Source: Schistocerca nitens (taxonomy: Eukaryota > Arthropoda > Insecta > Orthoptera > Acrididae). From it: a stretch of DNA of 64,000 bases. A program made the translations under genes and the position numbers. Each line of letters opens with the position of its first letter. Position 1 is the first letter of the stretch. The stretch spans positions 178,146,178-178,210,177 of the forward strand of contig NC_064622.1 of the NCBI RefSeq assembly GCF_023898315.1, given 5' to 3'. Positions 22,757 through 34,552 of the stretch are shown one piece after another. The notes beneath the pieces are model-generated. The model saw only the letters and a program-made list of their open reading frames with translations. It was not told the origin of the DNA and did not search any database.

Positions 22757-24304
22757 GAACTCGAGCGCTGCACCGAGCGGCAAAAGAAAAAGTTTGAAAG
22801 ATGCCGGAAGCAGACCGACAAGGCGATTCCCGACATGTCACACACAGTGGTCAACCTCACTGAACGACAATTGACCGAAGAGGAAGTGTCAGTCCTTCAA
22901 AAAGGAGGGAATTTCGCTATCATCCCGAGAACTATACCTATGGAGGACATCATTGCCAACACCGAAGCAGCCATTCGGACCCTTCCTTGTGAAAGGGCAG
23001 AGGAAATACGCACTGAAACAGCCAGGATACTGCGCCGAGCAAAACCACCAGCTTGCAACCTGAAGAAAGAAGAGGTACAAGCCATTAAGAATCTCATCGC
23101 CGACAAGAGTATATTGGTACTGCCTGCCGATAAGGGGAATGCGACCGTCGTAATGAAGACCGAAGATTATGAGCAAAAGATCCGAGACCTATTAGATCCG
23201 ACGACGTACCGAAAACTAAGTGCAGATCCGACGCAGCGTATCACTCGGAATACGAATCGATTAATCAAGGCGTCTTCTCTGCCGGCGGACATACAGAGAA
23301 ACCTGCGCAACACAGGAGCCCTACCACCTCGGCTGTATGGATTACCCAAGATCCATAAGAACAACGTTCCACTGAGACCGATCGTTAGCGCTCCTGGCTC
23401 ACCAACGTATAAACTGGCGAAACACTTGGCCTCTCTGCTCCAGCCACACGTGGGAAAGACCGACACATACATTAAGGACTCAGGACATTTCATTGAGAAG
23501 CTGAAGAAACTGAAACTTGCGCCAAACGACATCCTGGTCAGTTTTGATGTTGTTTCGTTATTTACGAAAGTGCCACTCAGCGACGCTCTGGAGCACATTG
23601 GTTCCATGTTCCCGCAAGACATCAAAAAGCTCTTCCATGCATGTCTCACCACGAGCTATTTCACGTGGAATGGCGATTTCTACGAACAGCTGGAAGGCGT
23701 CGCCATGGGTAGTCCTCTCAGTCCAGTGGTGGCCAACTTCTTCATGGAACAATTCGAAGCACAGGCACTGGACTCGGCGACTTGCAAACCTAAGGTGTGG
23801 TACAGGTACGTCGATGATACTTTCGTGGTGTGGAGCCATGGTGAAGAACAGCTCGGTGAATTCCTGAGACACTTGAACAGCCTCCATGCCAACATAACAT
23901 TTACCATGGAGGTAGAAAAGGACAGGAAACTGCCATTTCTAGATGTGCTGGTCACAAGGGACGGCGAAAACCTGGGACACAGCGTGTATCGAAAACCGAC
24001 ACACACGGACCGATACCTGCACAAACTGTCAAACCACCACCCGAGCCAGAAAAGAGGCATGATTAGTACGCTCGTAACGAGAGCAGGACGAATATGTGAG
24101 CCTCAACACCTCAAACGAGAAATGCAACACCTGGAAACTGTTCTGAGGAGCAATGGGTACTCCACAAATTACATTAGAAGTGTAACAGAGCTAAACACTC
24201 GGCGAAGTAAGGAACCAGAAAAAGAAATGTCGGGTACGGCCTTTCTGCCATACATTCCCAGAGTGACGGACAGATCGGCCGTATATTGCGCAAACACGGC
24301 GTAA
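22757..24304 (+). pseudogene. PLE-D reverse transcriptase, near-complete, frameshifted before the nuclease
   Basis: PLE-type RT (about 510 codons). Motifs in order: LPADKGNATVVM, LYGLPKIHK, LRPIVSAPGSPTYKLAKHLA, LVSFDVVSLFTKVP (motif A Asp present), GVAMGSPLSPVVANFFME, YRYVDDTFVVW (catalytic YVDD at 23807-23818), KLPFLDVLVTR and VYRKPTHTDRY. A 1-nt deletion near 24274 turns RVTDRIGRILRKHG into RVTDRSAVYCANTA and a stop; the inverted arm keeps the correct frame. The extreme N-terminus is cut at the head-to-head junction. It was recently intact. Confidence 0.88.
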
Positions 24305-24834
24305 AGACGATTTTCAAACCGACAAGGAAGATCAAAGAGTGTCTTAGATCGGCGAAGGAGAAAAGAGACCCACTTGCAATGTCGGGAATATACCGTATAC
24401 CTTGCACATGCGGAAAAGTTTATGTCGGAATGACTGGACGATCCATTAACACCAGGATCAAAGAGCATAAGCGACATTGCAGGTTGGGGCAGGTGGAGAA
24501 ATCAGCCGTGGCAGAGCACGCACTGAATGAGACCGACCACGTAATAAAATTCGCCGACACGGAAGTTCTGGCTGTAGAGAAGCACTATCACACGCGCTTG
24601 TTCAGAGAAGCTGTAGAAATCCAAAAACACGCGAACAGTTTCAACAAGAAAGAGGAAAGCCTTAAGGTAAACGGATCCTGGCTTCCCGTATTGCAGCGAA
24701 CGACCGTCGCAGGTAGCAAGAGGAGAACCGCACCGGAAATGACCGCGGAGAAGCCCTCGGACGTTGGCGCGCCAGGTACATATAGTCTGCGGCCGCGAGC
24801 TCACCTCCAGTTCACCACCGGCAATGGAGGGTGA
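24286..24834 (+). pseudogene. PLE-D GIY-YIG endonuclease, plus copy
   Basis: It continues the RT in the next frame after the 1-nt deletion: KHGVKTIFKPTRKIKECLRSA, GIYRIPCTCGKVYVGMTGRS, and so on to FTTGNGG and stop. It is almost identical to the minus arm (for example His for Arg in RAHLQF). The domain itself is undamaged; only its fusion to the RT is lost. Confidence 0.85.
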
Positions 24835-24969
24835 AGCTTTGACAATGCCAGCCACTCGTGCTGGCGAAACGTCAGAAAAATCATTAGATGAACGTCGGCC
24901 GAAGAACCCGAGACAGAAGCCAATAGGCAGTTTGTCAACAAGTGGCCACGAAAGCCTTAACAATTTTGT

Positions 24970-26530
24970 AAAAGATGAAATGCTTAACTCAATTTTCAAA
25001 TGTTCCTTTACAAAGGAAAACCCAGGAGAATTTCTGAAATTTAATCCTCTTACCACTGAAAAGATGAGTGAAATAAGTGTTAGTGTCAGTGGTGTTGAGA
25101 AACAGCTGAAATTGCTAAAATTGAACAAAGCTCCACGCCCTGATGAAGTCCTTGTCAGATTCTATACTGAATTTTCAGCTGAGTTAGCCCCTTTCCTAAG
25201 TATAGTCTAATGTAGATCCCTCAAATAAAAAACTGTACCCAGTTCTTGGAGAAAAGCACAGGACACACCTGTCTACAAAAAGGGTAGTAGAAGTAATCCA
25301 CAAAACTACCGTCAATATCTTTGACATCGCTTTGTTGTAGAATCTTAGAAAATATTCTCAGCTCAAGCATAATGAGGTATCTTGAACACAATTATCTCCT
25401 CAATGGCAACCAACATGGATTTCAAAAATATCAGTCATGTGAAATCCGACTTGCACTTTTCTCACATGACATACTAAAAGCTTTGGAACAAGGCAACCAG
25501 GTAGCTGCAGTATTTCTTGATTTCTGAAAAGCATTTGATTCCGTACCACACCTACGCTTATCGTCAAAAGTATGTTCATATGGATTACTAAGTGAAATTT
25601 GTGACTGGATTGAGGACTTTTTGGTAGGGAGGACACAGAATGTTATCTTGGATGAAGAGTCATCATCAGATGTAGAAGTAGCTTCGGGTGTGCCACTGGG
25701 AACTGCGATGGGATCCTTGCAGTCTATATAATATATTAATGACCCTGCAGACAATATAAACAGTAAAATTGGGCTTTCTGCAGATGATGAGTTATCGATG
25801 ATGAAGTATTACCTGAAAGAAGCTGCATAAATATCAGTCAGATCTTGATAAGGTTTCAGTGTGGTGCAGAGATATGCAATTTGCTCTATATGTTCAGAAA
25901 TGTAAAATTTTGCACATCACAAAATGAAAAAAACATAGTATCCTATGACTATAAAATCAGTGAGTCACTGTTGGAATCAGCCAACTCATACAAACATCTG
26001 AGTGTAACACTTTGTAGGGATATGAAATGGAATGATCACATAGGTTCAGTCATGGGTAAAGCAGGTGGCAGACTTTGGTTTATTGGTAGAATACTGAGGA
26101 AGTGCAGTCAGTCTACAAAGGAGATTGCTGACAAATCACGCATGTGTCCAGTTCTAGAATATGGTGTGTGGGACTCGCACCATAGGACAAACAGGGGAAT
26201 TTAAAATATACAGAGAAGGGCACCGGTTTGTTTAATCTGTGTGAGAGTGTCACAGAGATACTGAAGGACCTGAACTGGAAGACTATTGAAAGTAGATGTA
26301 AACTGTCCCGAGAAAGTCTATTAAAAAAGTTTCAAGAACCAGCTTTAAATGATGACTCTAGGAATATATTACAACCTTCTATGTATTGCTCACACTGGTG
26401 TCATGAGGATAAGATTAGAAAAGTTGCTGCAGCCACAGAGGCATTCAAACAATCATTCTTCCTGGACCCCATACGTGAATGGAATAGGAAGAAACCCTAA
26501 TAACCAGCCAATTGGATGTACCCTCTGCCA
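24970..26530 (+). pseudogene. CR1/Jockey-type LINE RT and C-terminus, right of PLE-D insertion
   Basis: KDEMLNSIFKCSFTKENPGEF, LKLNKAPRPDEVLVRFYTEFS (RT domain 1), PVYKKGSRSNPQNYRQ, TSLCCRILENILSSSIMRYLE, GNQHGFQKYQSCE, VAAVFLDF stop KAFDSVPH (motif A), ASGVPLGTAMGSL, SADDELS (remnant of FADD), then a C-terminal VTEILKDLNWKTIESRCK and IREWNRKKP with a stop near 26500. There are many stops and shifts and the YADD-type motif is destroyed. Confidence 0.8.
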
Positions 26531-26537
26531 TGCACCT

Positions 26538-26660
26538 TTTAATGGTGATTTTAAATTATTATTTATTTTATTTTTTTATTATTTGGTTTTGAAATTATTA
26601 TTTAATTTTATATTATTCTGGCTTTGGCTAATTGAATCTTCAATTAAATCAAGAAAAATT
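26538..26660 (+). repeat. ~120-bp AT-rich direct repeat, copy 1
   Basis: ggtgattttaaat..., tattatttggttttgaaatt, ttctggctttggctaattga match 31008-31113 in the same orientation at roughly 90 percent. It is probably the 3' UTR of the adjoining LINE family. Confidence 0.75.
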
Positions 26661-27479
26661 CTGTTTTCCATTGACAACTTATCACTTTCTCCTGTTGGTA
26701 CATGTCATGTTACTTACAAATGTGCTCAAAGAAAAATCCCACAGCTTATGTACTATGTTGTAGGTACTAACTGTATGATTTACATAGTGTTTATGTTCTA
26801 TAGCTTTCTAACTTTTTGCCTTATAATTCTTCGCAACATTAATTTTGTTGTGTGGCTGTTTGTGGTAGTGAAGCCTAGCTTTACAGTGTTTCTTCAGTAT
26901 GTAATGCGAGCTTAGTCATTACTACTGGAGCTAAGGACATCACTGACTGTTTTTACCCCTCACAAACTGGTGTGTACCATTGAAATTAGTCATGAGAATT
27001 ACTGCAGAATACGAATCTACTTGTGGCATAATGTTGCCATTTCACTACTATCAGAGTAAAATCTCAATAGTTTTATCACTTCACTTTAAAAACACAATCC
27101 ACAGTAGCCTGCTGTTTATGTTTGCAAACTACATGTTAGGCATAAACAGAAAATTATTTTATACTACAAATCATTGCAATTGTAGAAAACTTAAAATCTA
27201 CTGATAGAAAAACTTTATCACCTGTATGACTTCTGCCTTTGTTTCTTTACTTAGAATTGCACAGAAAAAGAAATGGAATAATTGCATCCATGAAAATATT
27301 ACTGAGATAACATCAAAATAAGTTTCTTGTTACTTTTCTCTTCATAATATTAATGAAATGACTTTACTTAAAAGATTATTCCCGAACTTCTACTACTAAT
27401 GTGAAAGATTGTTGTTCAGCAAAAGGTTTACTTAAGATCTACTTATGCACAAGAAGAAAATAAATTTGTCTTAAGACTA
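26661..27479. other. AT-rich, no gene recognised
   Basis: Only short ORFs. It may include unrecognised 3' parts of the gypsy element to its right, but I see no RT motif. Confidence 0.5.
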
Positions 27480-27934
27480 CTACGTACACTGTGAAATGTC
27501 TTACATACTAACACATTTACAAATTCATATAATATTTACATAGGTCCATCCACTCTAGGAAATGTTCACTCAGTAAAATATTTCTTTATATCTTGTTGTA
27601 ACATGTGATGGATTTCATTTGATACAGCTCCTCTGTTGGCTCATGGGACAGAACAGGTAGAGTGGCAAAATGTTTCCTGAGGCTTTACTTACATTGTATC
27701 CACATATCCTTTAATTATACTGGGCTTTTCATCAAAAACAGATATATATTTGTTTTAAAGGTCAGTCAGTCCGTTTTGTTGTACAGTGTTTAAATAAACT
27801 GATTCATAGACTTTGCTTTGTATTTCTTGTCTGCAAGACTGTACATCATATTGCTGTTGACTGGGCTGTGATTGATCTGGCTGCATAGGAAATAGATTGT
27901 CACATATAATTACATTTGGTTTTATGTATTTGAT

Positions 27935-28486
27935 TCAGACTCCTTGACATATCTTACTGTGAACCAGTTTACTTTTAATGAGTGGTAGGGCTATCCCCTT
28001 CCCATTCACTTTTAATACACATTTGCCACAAGAAAGGTCAATTACTGCATATCTTTCTTGTAAGAAATCTACTCCCCATATGCAGCTCACTGATAAACCT
28101 TCACAAACCAGGAATGTGCTCTCTATAGCTATGTTACCTGCCTCAACTAATACATGAGTCTGCACACGTACTCCGTTTGACTTATTTCCAAACACACCAA
28201 TGATCCTACAATTGTGTGCAGGCAGCGTATATGGTGTCTGAAGTTCACAAATCTTATTATAGAATTCTAAAGCCATACAATTTGTAGCAGCGCCAGTGTC
28301 GACAGTAACTGTGGTTGGTATTCCACCTATTACTGTGTGAAATGCAGCTTGGATTGTTTCCTTTTTGGTTAGTTTACACAAATGGTTTTCTTTGCAAAGT
28401 TCATCATTCAGATTTTTGCCCTGATTATATGTTATTAAATACAAGCTCTCACAACATTTGCCCCCTCTTTCTTCTGCGACTGCCAT
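27935..28486 (-). pseudogene. Retropepsin-like aspartic protease
   Basis: Protease that would cleave the Gag-Pol polyprotein. Catalytic triad VDTGAATN at about residues 62-69, a flap-like region after it (NCRIIGVFGNKSNGV), and the late hydrophobic strand VSCIWGVDFLQERYAVID, which resembles the ILG.DFL motif of Ty3-type proteases. Open for 183 aa, in a different frame from the Gag pieces; a stop at 27935 separates it from the pre-RT remnant. Confidence 0.75.
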
Positions 28487-28509
28487 AAGAGGGCTGTATG
28501 AGCTCGCAT

Positions 28510-29499
28510 TTAGTTTAACGCCTCTGAAGTGCTGGGCGTAGTGTTGCCCACCACTTCTATAATTCTTACTGGTGGCTGTTGTCTCCAGTTTTGTCCAGAA
28601 CTATTGTATTCAGTGGTATTGTTCGATGGTGCAGAAGCACCAGCTGATTGTGTATTGGTTCCTGTAATAGGATGCCAATTACTGTTTGACTGCTGCAGTA
28701 TTGGTTGCCAGTGGTTTGGCTGATTATTGTTATTACTATTGTAATTACTGTACCCTGGATGATATCTGTTGAATTGCCTGTGTCTCTTATTAAAAGGAGG
28801 AGAATTTCTTCCATCCCTTTGTCCTAAGTTATTATTACCATTGTAAGATTGAGGCGAACTATTCCCATTTTTGTGACCATTGCCAGTTTTATTGTGATAT
28901 TGGAAATAGTTATTACTGTTGTTGTTTGATACTTGAGCATTACTGCCCCCACTCAGTTTCATTTCTTCATACAACAGGTCAATACAATCAAGCATTGACA
29001 TGAAAAGTTCTACATCTGAATCTGGTACATGAAGTAGTTTTTCTTTTATTCAGACTGGTAATTTTAATTTTAAAAGCCATATGACTTCTTGTTTGGGCGT
29101 TGGTTCATCCCAATATTTCGTCTTATTTATATACTTCTCAAAATATTTATTCAATGTACCTGCTTCACTATCATACATCTCGGGATTATACACCTCACAC
29201 CTTAAATGTTCTTGTGTTTTTGCTGACCAATACTTATTTGGAAAAGCTTTCTTGAATTCCTCATAAGTATGGCAATAATTAATTACTTCACTTGCCCATA
29301 AGGCTTCATCACCTTGAATATAGGTAGTAACAAACTGTATTTTCTGTTTATCATTCCATGATTTTGGTAGTATACCAAGTAAGCTTTTGATAAAAATAAC
29401 AGGGTGTGGTATTTTGCAATCTGGTGTAAAACTTTGGAATTGTCTGTATTTTAGTAAACTCTCTTCCACAAGTATGTTAGAGAGAGCACTGGCCACCAC
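28510..29499 (-). pseudogene. Gag core and Asn-rich C-terminal region, one in-frame stop
   Basis: Retrotransposon Gag core: SLLGILPKSWNDKQKIQFVTTYIQGDEALWASEVI then YEEFKKAFPNKYWSAKTQEHLR, the usual G-x-A-x-x-W and eeF..F..Y pattern. After LKLKLPV a TGA (probably from CGA) interrupts, then IKEKLLHVPDSDVELF leads into an Asn/Gln/Ser-rich tail (29001-28510) with no zinc knuckle. Structural protein of the particle; inactive copy. Confidence 0.7.
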
Positions 29500-29575
29500 C
29501 TATTCACAAGCTACGTGAACAGGTTGCAGACTAGGCATTTTTGCCGAAAGCTGATTGATGTCGCTGCTAGAGATG

Positions 29576-30545
29576 TCACAGTCTGCATCTCTTGCAACTT
29601 ATTGACAAGCAAATCAGACTCACCTGATGCGTTTTTTTAATTGCTGCAAGCTCCTTCTTTAATGTGTTTACTTCTTGTGTAAGTGTCTGTTTCCATTCAG
29701 ATATCTGTTTGGTGTTTTCACCTAACATGTTTGCTGCAGACAAAGTTTCATGTGTCGCTTTCTTTACGGTTACAGGCAGTTCATTCCATAAACATTCTTG
29801 AAATTGGTTATCCTTCATGTTCAACCAGTTTACAAAGTCAAGAGTAAACTGATTGCCTTTCTCTACAAACTTCACTTCTACAGATTTCTCTTGTTCAATA
29901 GTTCTGTACCTGTGTACCTATTTGCTACACATAATTTTCTAATGTACTTTGTGCTGCATTAACTTGTGCGACCTGCTTGGTTACATCATTGACAGCTTCG
30001 GTCAAGTGCTTGTATGTTTTTTGAATTTCGTTAAATTCATCACTAATATTTTTGAAGTTAGTCTCAATTTTACTGAATTTTCTATTAAGGTCGTCATGAA
30101 TTTGTGTGGCAACATTTTCTTGTATCTGATGGGCTATGGCATTCAAATTTTCGTTTGCTAATGCGGTTATATTATTTTGAATTTCAGTGGCCAAGGTTTG
30201 AAATTTTCTATTTAAACTGTCAGTCTGATTTTGAAGTTTTGTGTCTAAACTGTCAGTCACATTTTTTAGTTTCACATCTAAACTGTCTATTACATTTTTT
30301 TGAACATCTATTAAGTGTGCATTTTGTTCATGAACAACGCAATGTAAATCTTGCATCTGTTCTTTGAAAAATGTGAACAGTTCTGCGAACTTAGTAGGAA
30401 CTGATTCACTCTGGTTGGGTTCTTCAGTATGTTCAGCCATAGGTGCATTTTCACCCGCCATTAATTCTTTACTTTGAGTTTTTTGACTTGCCATATTTTG
30501 CTCGTCGCTGTCTACGTCTGACTCTACTCCAGGCAGTGTAGACAT
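29576..30545 (-). pseudogene. Gag N-terminal coiled-coil region
   Basis: From ATG 30545 (MSTLPGVESDVDSDEQN) a 206-aa frame has an acidic N-terminus and then three near-repeats of an 11-residue unit (VIDSLDVKLKN, VTDSLDTKLQN, QTDSLNRKFQT), followed by heptad-rich sequence to about 29925. A second frame (29875-29576) continues with helical, Lys/Glu-rich sequence. It probably helps Gag oligomerise; its place upstream of the Gag core supports this. Confidence 0.6.
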
Positions 30546-31007
30546 TTTAAAGTTTATTCCAACTTTGCCTATGAATTTAAAAAATATGTCTCACTGAATT
30601 TAATAAACATGTGTGGCAATTTATGACAAAACACTCTAGCGACGATTCTCAGTCATTCTAGAAAGCGGCCAACTTGCTGACATTTCATTTTGCAAAATTT
30701 GACAAAAAAATTTGCAGGCTTTGTGAGCAACTTTTTTTTCCCCCTGGAATTTAACACTCCTTAACTGACTTTACACACCAAGGCAAAGGAAAACAGTAAT
30801 GTCCTTACCTCCTTTCTTACTGTGCTTCAGCAACGTCTCGAGTCGTGGTTTTTTCTTTAAAGGATCATGCTCAAATCTCGTATTACCTGGCTTGTAGAAA
30901 TTGTCTCGTATCTCGATACAGTGGTTTTTCATGTAACAGAAATATACACTTTTTTTTATACCAAAATTACAGTAATACATATACATACAAATGTCCATAC
31001 ATAAATA
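30546..31007. other. Presumed 5' leader of the gypsy element, nothing definite
   Basis: AT-rich, no ORF. It should hold the 5' LTR or primer-binding site if the element were complete, but I could not identify either. Confidence 0.4.
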
Positions 31008-31113
31008 GGTGATTTTAAAATAATTATTTATTTTTTATTATTTGGTTTTCAAATTATTATTTAATTTTATGTTATTCTGGCTTTGGCCAACTGAATGTTC
31101 AATTAAATCAAGG
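31008..31113 (+). repeat. ~105-bp AT-rich direct repeat, copy 2
   Basis: Matches 26538-26660 in direct orientation. The RTE element starts directly after it. Confidence 0.75.
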
Positions 31114-31213
31114 AAAAATGTTGTTGTTGTTGTTGTTGTTGTGGTCTTCAGTCCTGAGACTGGTTTGATGCAGCTCTCCATGCTACTCTATCCTGTGCAA
31201 GCTTCTTCATCTC

Positions 31214-34200
31214 CTAGTACCTACCACAGCCTACATCCTTCTGAATCTGCTTAGTGTATTCATCTCTTAATCTCCCACTACGATTTTTACCCTCCATGCT
31301 GCCTTCCAGTACTAAATTGGTGATCCCTTGATGCCTCAGAACATGTCCTACCAACTGATCCCTTCTTTTAGTCAAGTTGTGCCACAAACTCCTCTTCTCC
31401 CCAATTCTATTCAATACCTCCTCATTAGTTATGCGATCTACCCATCTAAGCTTCAGCATTCTTCTGTAGCACCACATTTCGAAAGCCTCTATTCTCTTCT
31501 TGTCTACGTGATGACTGAGTGTTGTGTGATGTCCTTAGGTTAGTTAGGTTTAAGTAGTTCTAAGTTCTAGGGGACTGATGACCATAGATGTTAAGTCCCA
31601 TAGTGCTCAGAGCCATTTGAACCATCTTCTTGTCTAAACTATTTATCATCCATGTTTCACTTCCACACATGGCTACCTACACTCCATACAAATACTTTCA
31701 GAAATGACTTCCTGACACTTAAATCTATTCTCGATGTTAACAAATTTCTCTTCTTCAGAAACTTTTTCCTTGCCATTGCCAGTCTACATTTTATATCCTC
31801 TCTACTTTGACCATCTTCAGTTATTTTGCTCCCTAAATAGCAAAACTCCTTTACTACTTTAAGTGTCTCATTTCCTAATCTAATTCCCTCAGCATCACCC
31901 GACTTAATTCGACTACATTCCATTATCCTCGTTTTGCTTTTGTTGATGTTCAACTTATACCCTCCTTTCAAGACACTATCCATTCCGTTCAACTGCTCTT
32001 TCAAGTCGTTTGCTGTCTCTGACAGAATTACAATGTCATCGGCGAACCTCAAAGTTTTTATTTCTTCTCCATGGATTATAATACCTACTCCGAACTTTTC
32101 TTTTGTTTCCTTTATTGCTTGCTCGATATGCAGATTGAATAGCATCGGGGAGAGGCTACAACCCTGTCTCACTCCCTTCCCAACCACTGCTTCACTTTCA
32201 TGTCCCTCGACTCTTATAACAGCCATCTGCTTTCTGTACAAATTGTAAATAGCCTTTCGCTTCTTGTATTTTACCCATGCCACCTTCAGAATTAGAAAGA
32301 GAGTATTCCAGCCAACATTGTTAAAAGCTTTCTCTAAGTGTACAAATGCTAGAAACGTAGGTTTGCCTTTTCTCAATCTTTCTTCTAAGATAAGTCGTAA
32401 GGTTAGTATTGCCTCACGTGTTCCAACATTTCTACGGAATCCAAACTGATCTTCCCCGAGGTCCACTTCTACCAGTTTTTCCATTTGTCTGTAAAGAATT
32501 CACGTTAGTATTTTGCAGCTGTGACTTATTAAACTGATAGTTCAGTAATTTTCACATCTGTCAACACCTGCTTTCTTTGGCATTGGAATTATTATATTCT
32601 TCTTGAAGTCTGAGGGAATTTCACCTGTCTCATACATCTTGCTCACCAGATGGTAGAGTTTTGTCAGGACTGGCTCTCCCAAGGCTGTCAGTAGTTCTAA
32701 TGGAATGTTGTCTACTCCGGGAGCCTTGTTTCGACTTAGGTCTTTCAGTTCTCTGTCAAACTCTTCACGCAGTATCATATATCCCATTTCATCTTCATCT
32801 ACATCCTCTTCCATATCCATAATATTGTCCTCAAGAACATCGCCCCTGTATAGACCCTCTATATACCCCTTCCACCTTTCTGGTTTCCCTTCTTTGCTTA
32901 GAACTGGGTTTCCATCTGAGCTCTTGATAGTCATGCAAGTGGTTCTCTTTCCTCCAAAGGTCTCTTTAATTTTCCTGTAGGCAGTATCTATCTTAACCCT
33001 CATGAGATAAGCCTTTACATTCTTACATTTGTCCTCTAGCCATCCCTGCTTAGCCATTTTGCACTTCCTGTCGATCTCGTTTTTGAGACGTTTATATTCC
33101 TTTTTGCCTGCTTCATTTACTGCATTTTTATATTTTCTCCTTTCATCAATTAAATTCAATATACTTTCTGTTACCCAAGGATTTCTACTAGCCCTCGTCT
33201 TTTTACCTACTTGATCCTCTGCTGCCTTCACTATTTCATTCCTCAAAGCTACCCATTCTTCTTCTACTGTATTTCTTTTCCCCATTCCTGCCAATTGTTC
33301 CCCTATGCTCTCCCTGAAACACTGTACAACCTCTGGTTCTTTCAGTTTATCCAGGTCCCATCTCCTTAAATTCCCACTTTTTTGCAGTTTCTTCAGTTTT
33401 AATCTACAGTTCATAACCAATAGATTGTGGTCAGAGTCCACATCTGCCCCTGGAAATGTGTTCCAATTTGAAACCTGGTTCCTAAATCTCTGTCTTACCA
33501 TTATATAATCTATCTGATATCTATTAGTATCTCCAGGATTCTTCCAGGTATACAACCTTCTTTTATGATTCTTGAACCAAGTGTTAGCTATGATTAAGTT
33601 ATGCTCTGTGCAAAATTCTACCAGGCAGCTTCCTCTTTCATTTCTTAGCCCCAATCCATTATTCACCTACTACGTTTCCTTCTCTTCCTTTTCCTACTGT
33701 CGAATTCCAGTCACCCATGACTATTAAATTTTCATCTCCCTTCACTACCTGAACAATTTCTTTTATCTCATAATACATTTCATCAATTTCTTCATCATCT
33801 ACAGAGCAAGTTGGTATATAAACTTGTACTACTGTAGTATGCGTGGGCTTCATGTCTATCTTGGCCACAATAATGTGTTCACTATGCTGTTTGTAGTAGT
33901 TTACCCACACTCCTATTTTTTTATTCATTATTAAACCTACTCCTCCATTACCCCTATTTGATTTTGTATTTATAACCCTGTATTCACCTGACCAAAAGTC
34001 TTGTTCCTCCTGCCACCGAACTTCACTAATTCCCACTATATCTAACTTTAACCTATCCATTTCTCTTTTTAAATTTTCTAACCTACCTGCCCGATTAAGG
34101 GATCTGACATTCCACGCTCTGATCCGTAGAATGCCAGTTTTCTTTCTCCTGATAACGATGTCCTCCTGAGTAGTCCCCGCCTGGAGATCGAAATGGGGGA

Positions 34201-34246
34201 CTATTTTACCTCCGGAATATTTTACCCAAGAGGATGCCATCATCAT
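31214..34246 (-). pseudogene. RTE ORF: APE endonuclease, reverse transcriptase, C-terminal domain (broken)
   Basis: ATG at 34246 (MMMASSWVKYSGGK). EN: RAWNVRSLNRAG, GISEVRWQ, VMGDWNSTVG, then YQIDYIMVRQRF and DSDHNLLVM. RT: NKAPGVDNIPLELL, KKNIIIPMPKKAG, QFGFRRNVGTREA, FVHLEKAFNNV (catalytic Asp of motif A replaced by His), GKGVRQGCSLSPMLFN, LRFADDIVILSE, EFCYLGSKIT. C-terminus: WCYRRMLKLRWVDRITNEE and QLVGHVLRHQGI. Lesions: a 1-nt insertion near 33662, two stops from CGA to TGA near 32540 and 32497, and the SINE. Related genes are often misnamed craniofacial development protein 2. Confidence 0.88.
31507..31624 (+). repeat. 5'-truncated SINE with 12-bp target duplication
   Basis: The body gtgatgtccttaggttagtt ... 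gttctaggggactgatgacc ... agagccatttgaacca is a SINE body I recognise from insects; the tRNA head is missing. It is flanked by tcttcttgtcta at 31495-31506 and 31625-31636, and absent from the matching site of RTE copy B at about 43785. Confidence 0.9.
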
Positions 34247-34552
34247 TTAATCATACAGTAAAGCTGCATGCCCTCGGGAAAAATGATGTCTGTAGTTTCC
34301 CATTGATTTCGGCAGTTCGCAGTACCACAACAGCAAGGCCGTTTTGGTTAGTGTTACAGTGCCAGATCAGTCAATCATCCAGACTGTTGCCCCTGCAACT
34401 ACTGAAAAGGCTGCTGCCCCTCTTCAGGAACCACATGTTTGTCTGGCCTCTCAACAGATACCCCTCCGTTGTGGTTGCACCTACGGTACGGCCATCTGTA
34501 TCGCTGAGGCACGCAAGCCTCCCCACCAATGGCAAGGTCCATGGTTCATGGG

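Larger units (their letters stand above)
21983..24969. mobile_element. PLE family D inverted pair with 13-bp target duplication
   Basis: The left arm (21981-22756, minus) and right arm (24160-24937, plus) are near-identical inverted copies of the linker, GIY-YIG and terminal region. The centre, 22757-24159, is the single RT of the plus copy. The 3' ends point outward. The word aaaagatgaaatg lies at 21970-21982 and 24970-24982, and the host LINE frame is continuous across the pair. Ribozyme-like cores lie at 22045-22079 (minus) and 24839-24873 (plus). Confidence 0.9.
27480..30545 (-). mobile_element. Ty3/gypsy-type Gag-Pro region, degenerate, no LTRs seen
   Basis: Minus-strand order: coiled-coil Gag N-terminus, Gag core, Asn-rich region, aspartic protease, then a pre-RT linker remnant near 27700-27500. 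RT, RNase H and integrase are absent. I compared the flanks and found no long terminal repeats. Assignment to Ty3/gypsy rests on the Gag core and protease types. Confidence 0.65.
31117..34552 (-). mobile_element. RTE-type LINE, copy A, near full length
   Basis: Minus orientation. The 3' tail is an ACA repeat (gttgttgtt on plus, 31117-31141), then C-terminal domain, RT, linker, EN, and a 5' UTR from 34247 to about 34552. A SINE sits in its C-terminal region. The 5' end abuts an R4/Dong-type LINE. No clear target duplication is seen. Confidence 0.88.

Noticed and set aside
27480-31113. Complete LTR retrotransposon with LTRs equal to the 120-bp direct repeats
   Set aside because: The repeats do not start TG and end CA, no primer-binding site was found, and RT and integrase are missing.
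34234-34552. N-terminal 100 codons of the long open frame ending at 36006
   Set aside because: They are the RTE 5' UTR read antisense; R4/Dong-like residues start only at about 34553.
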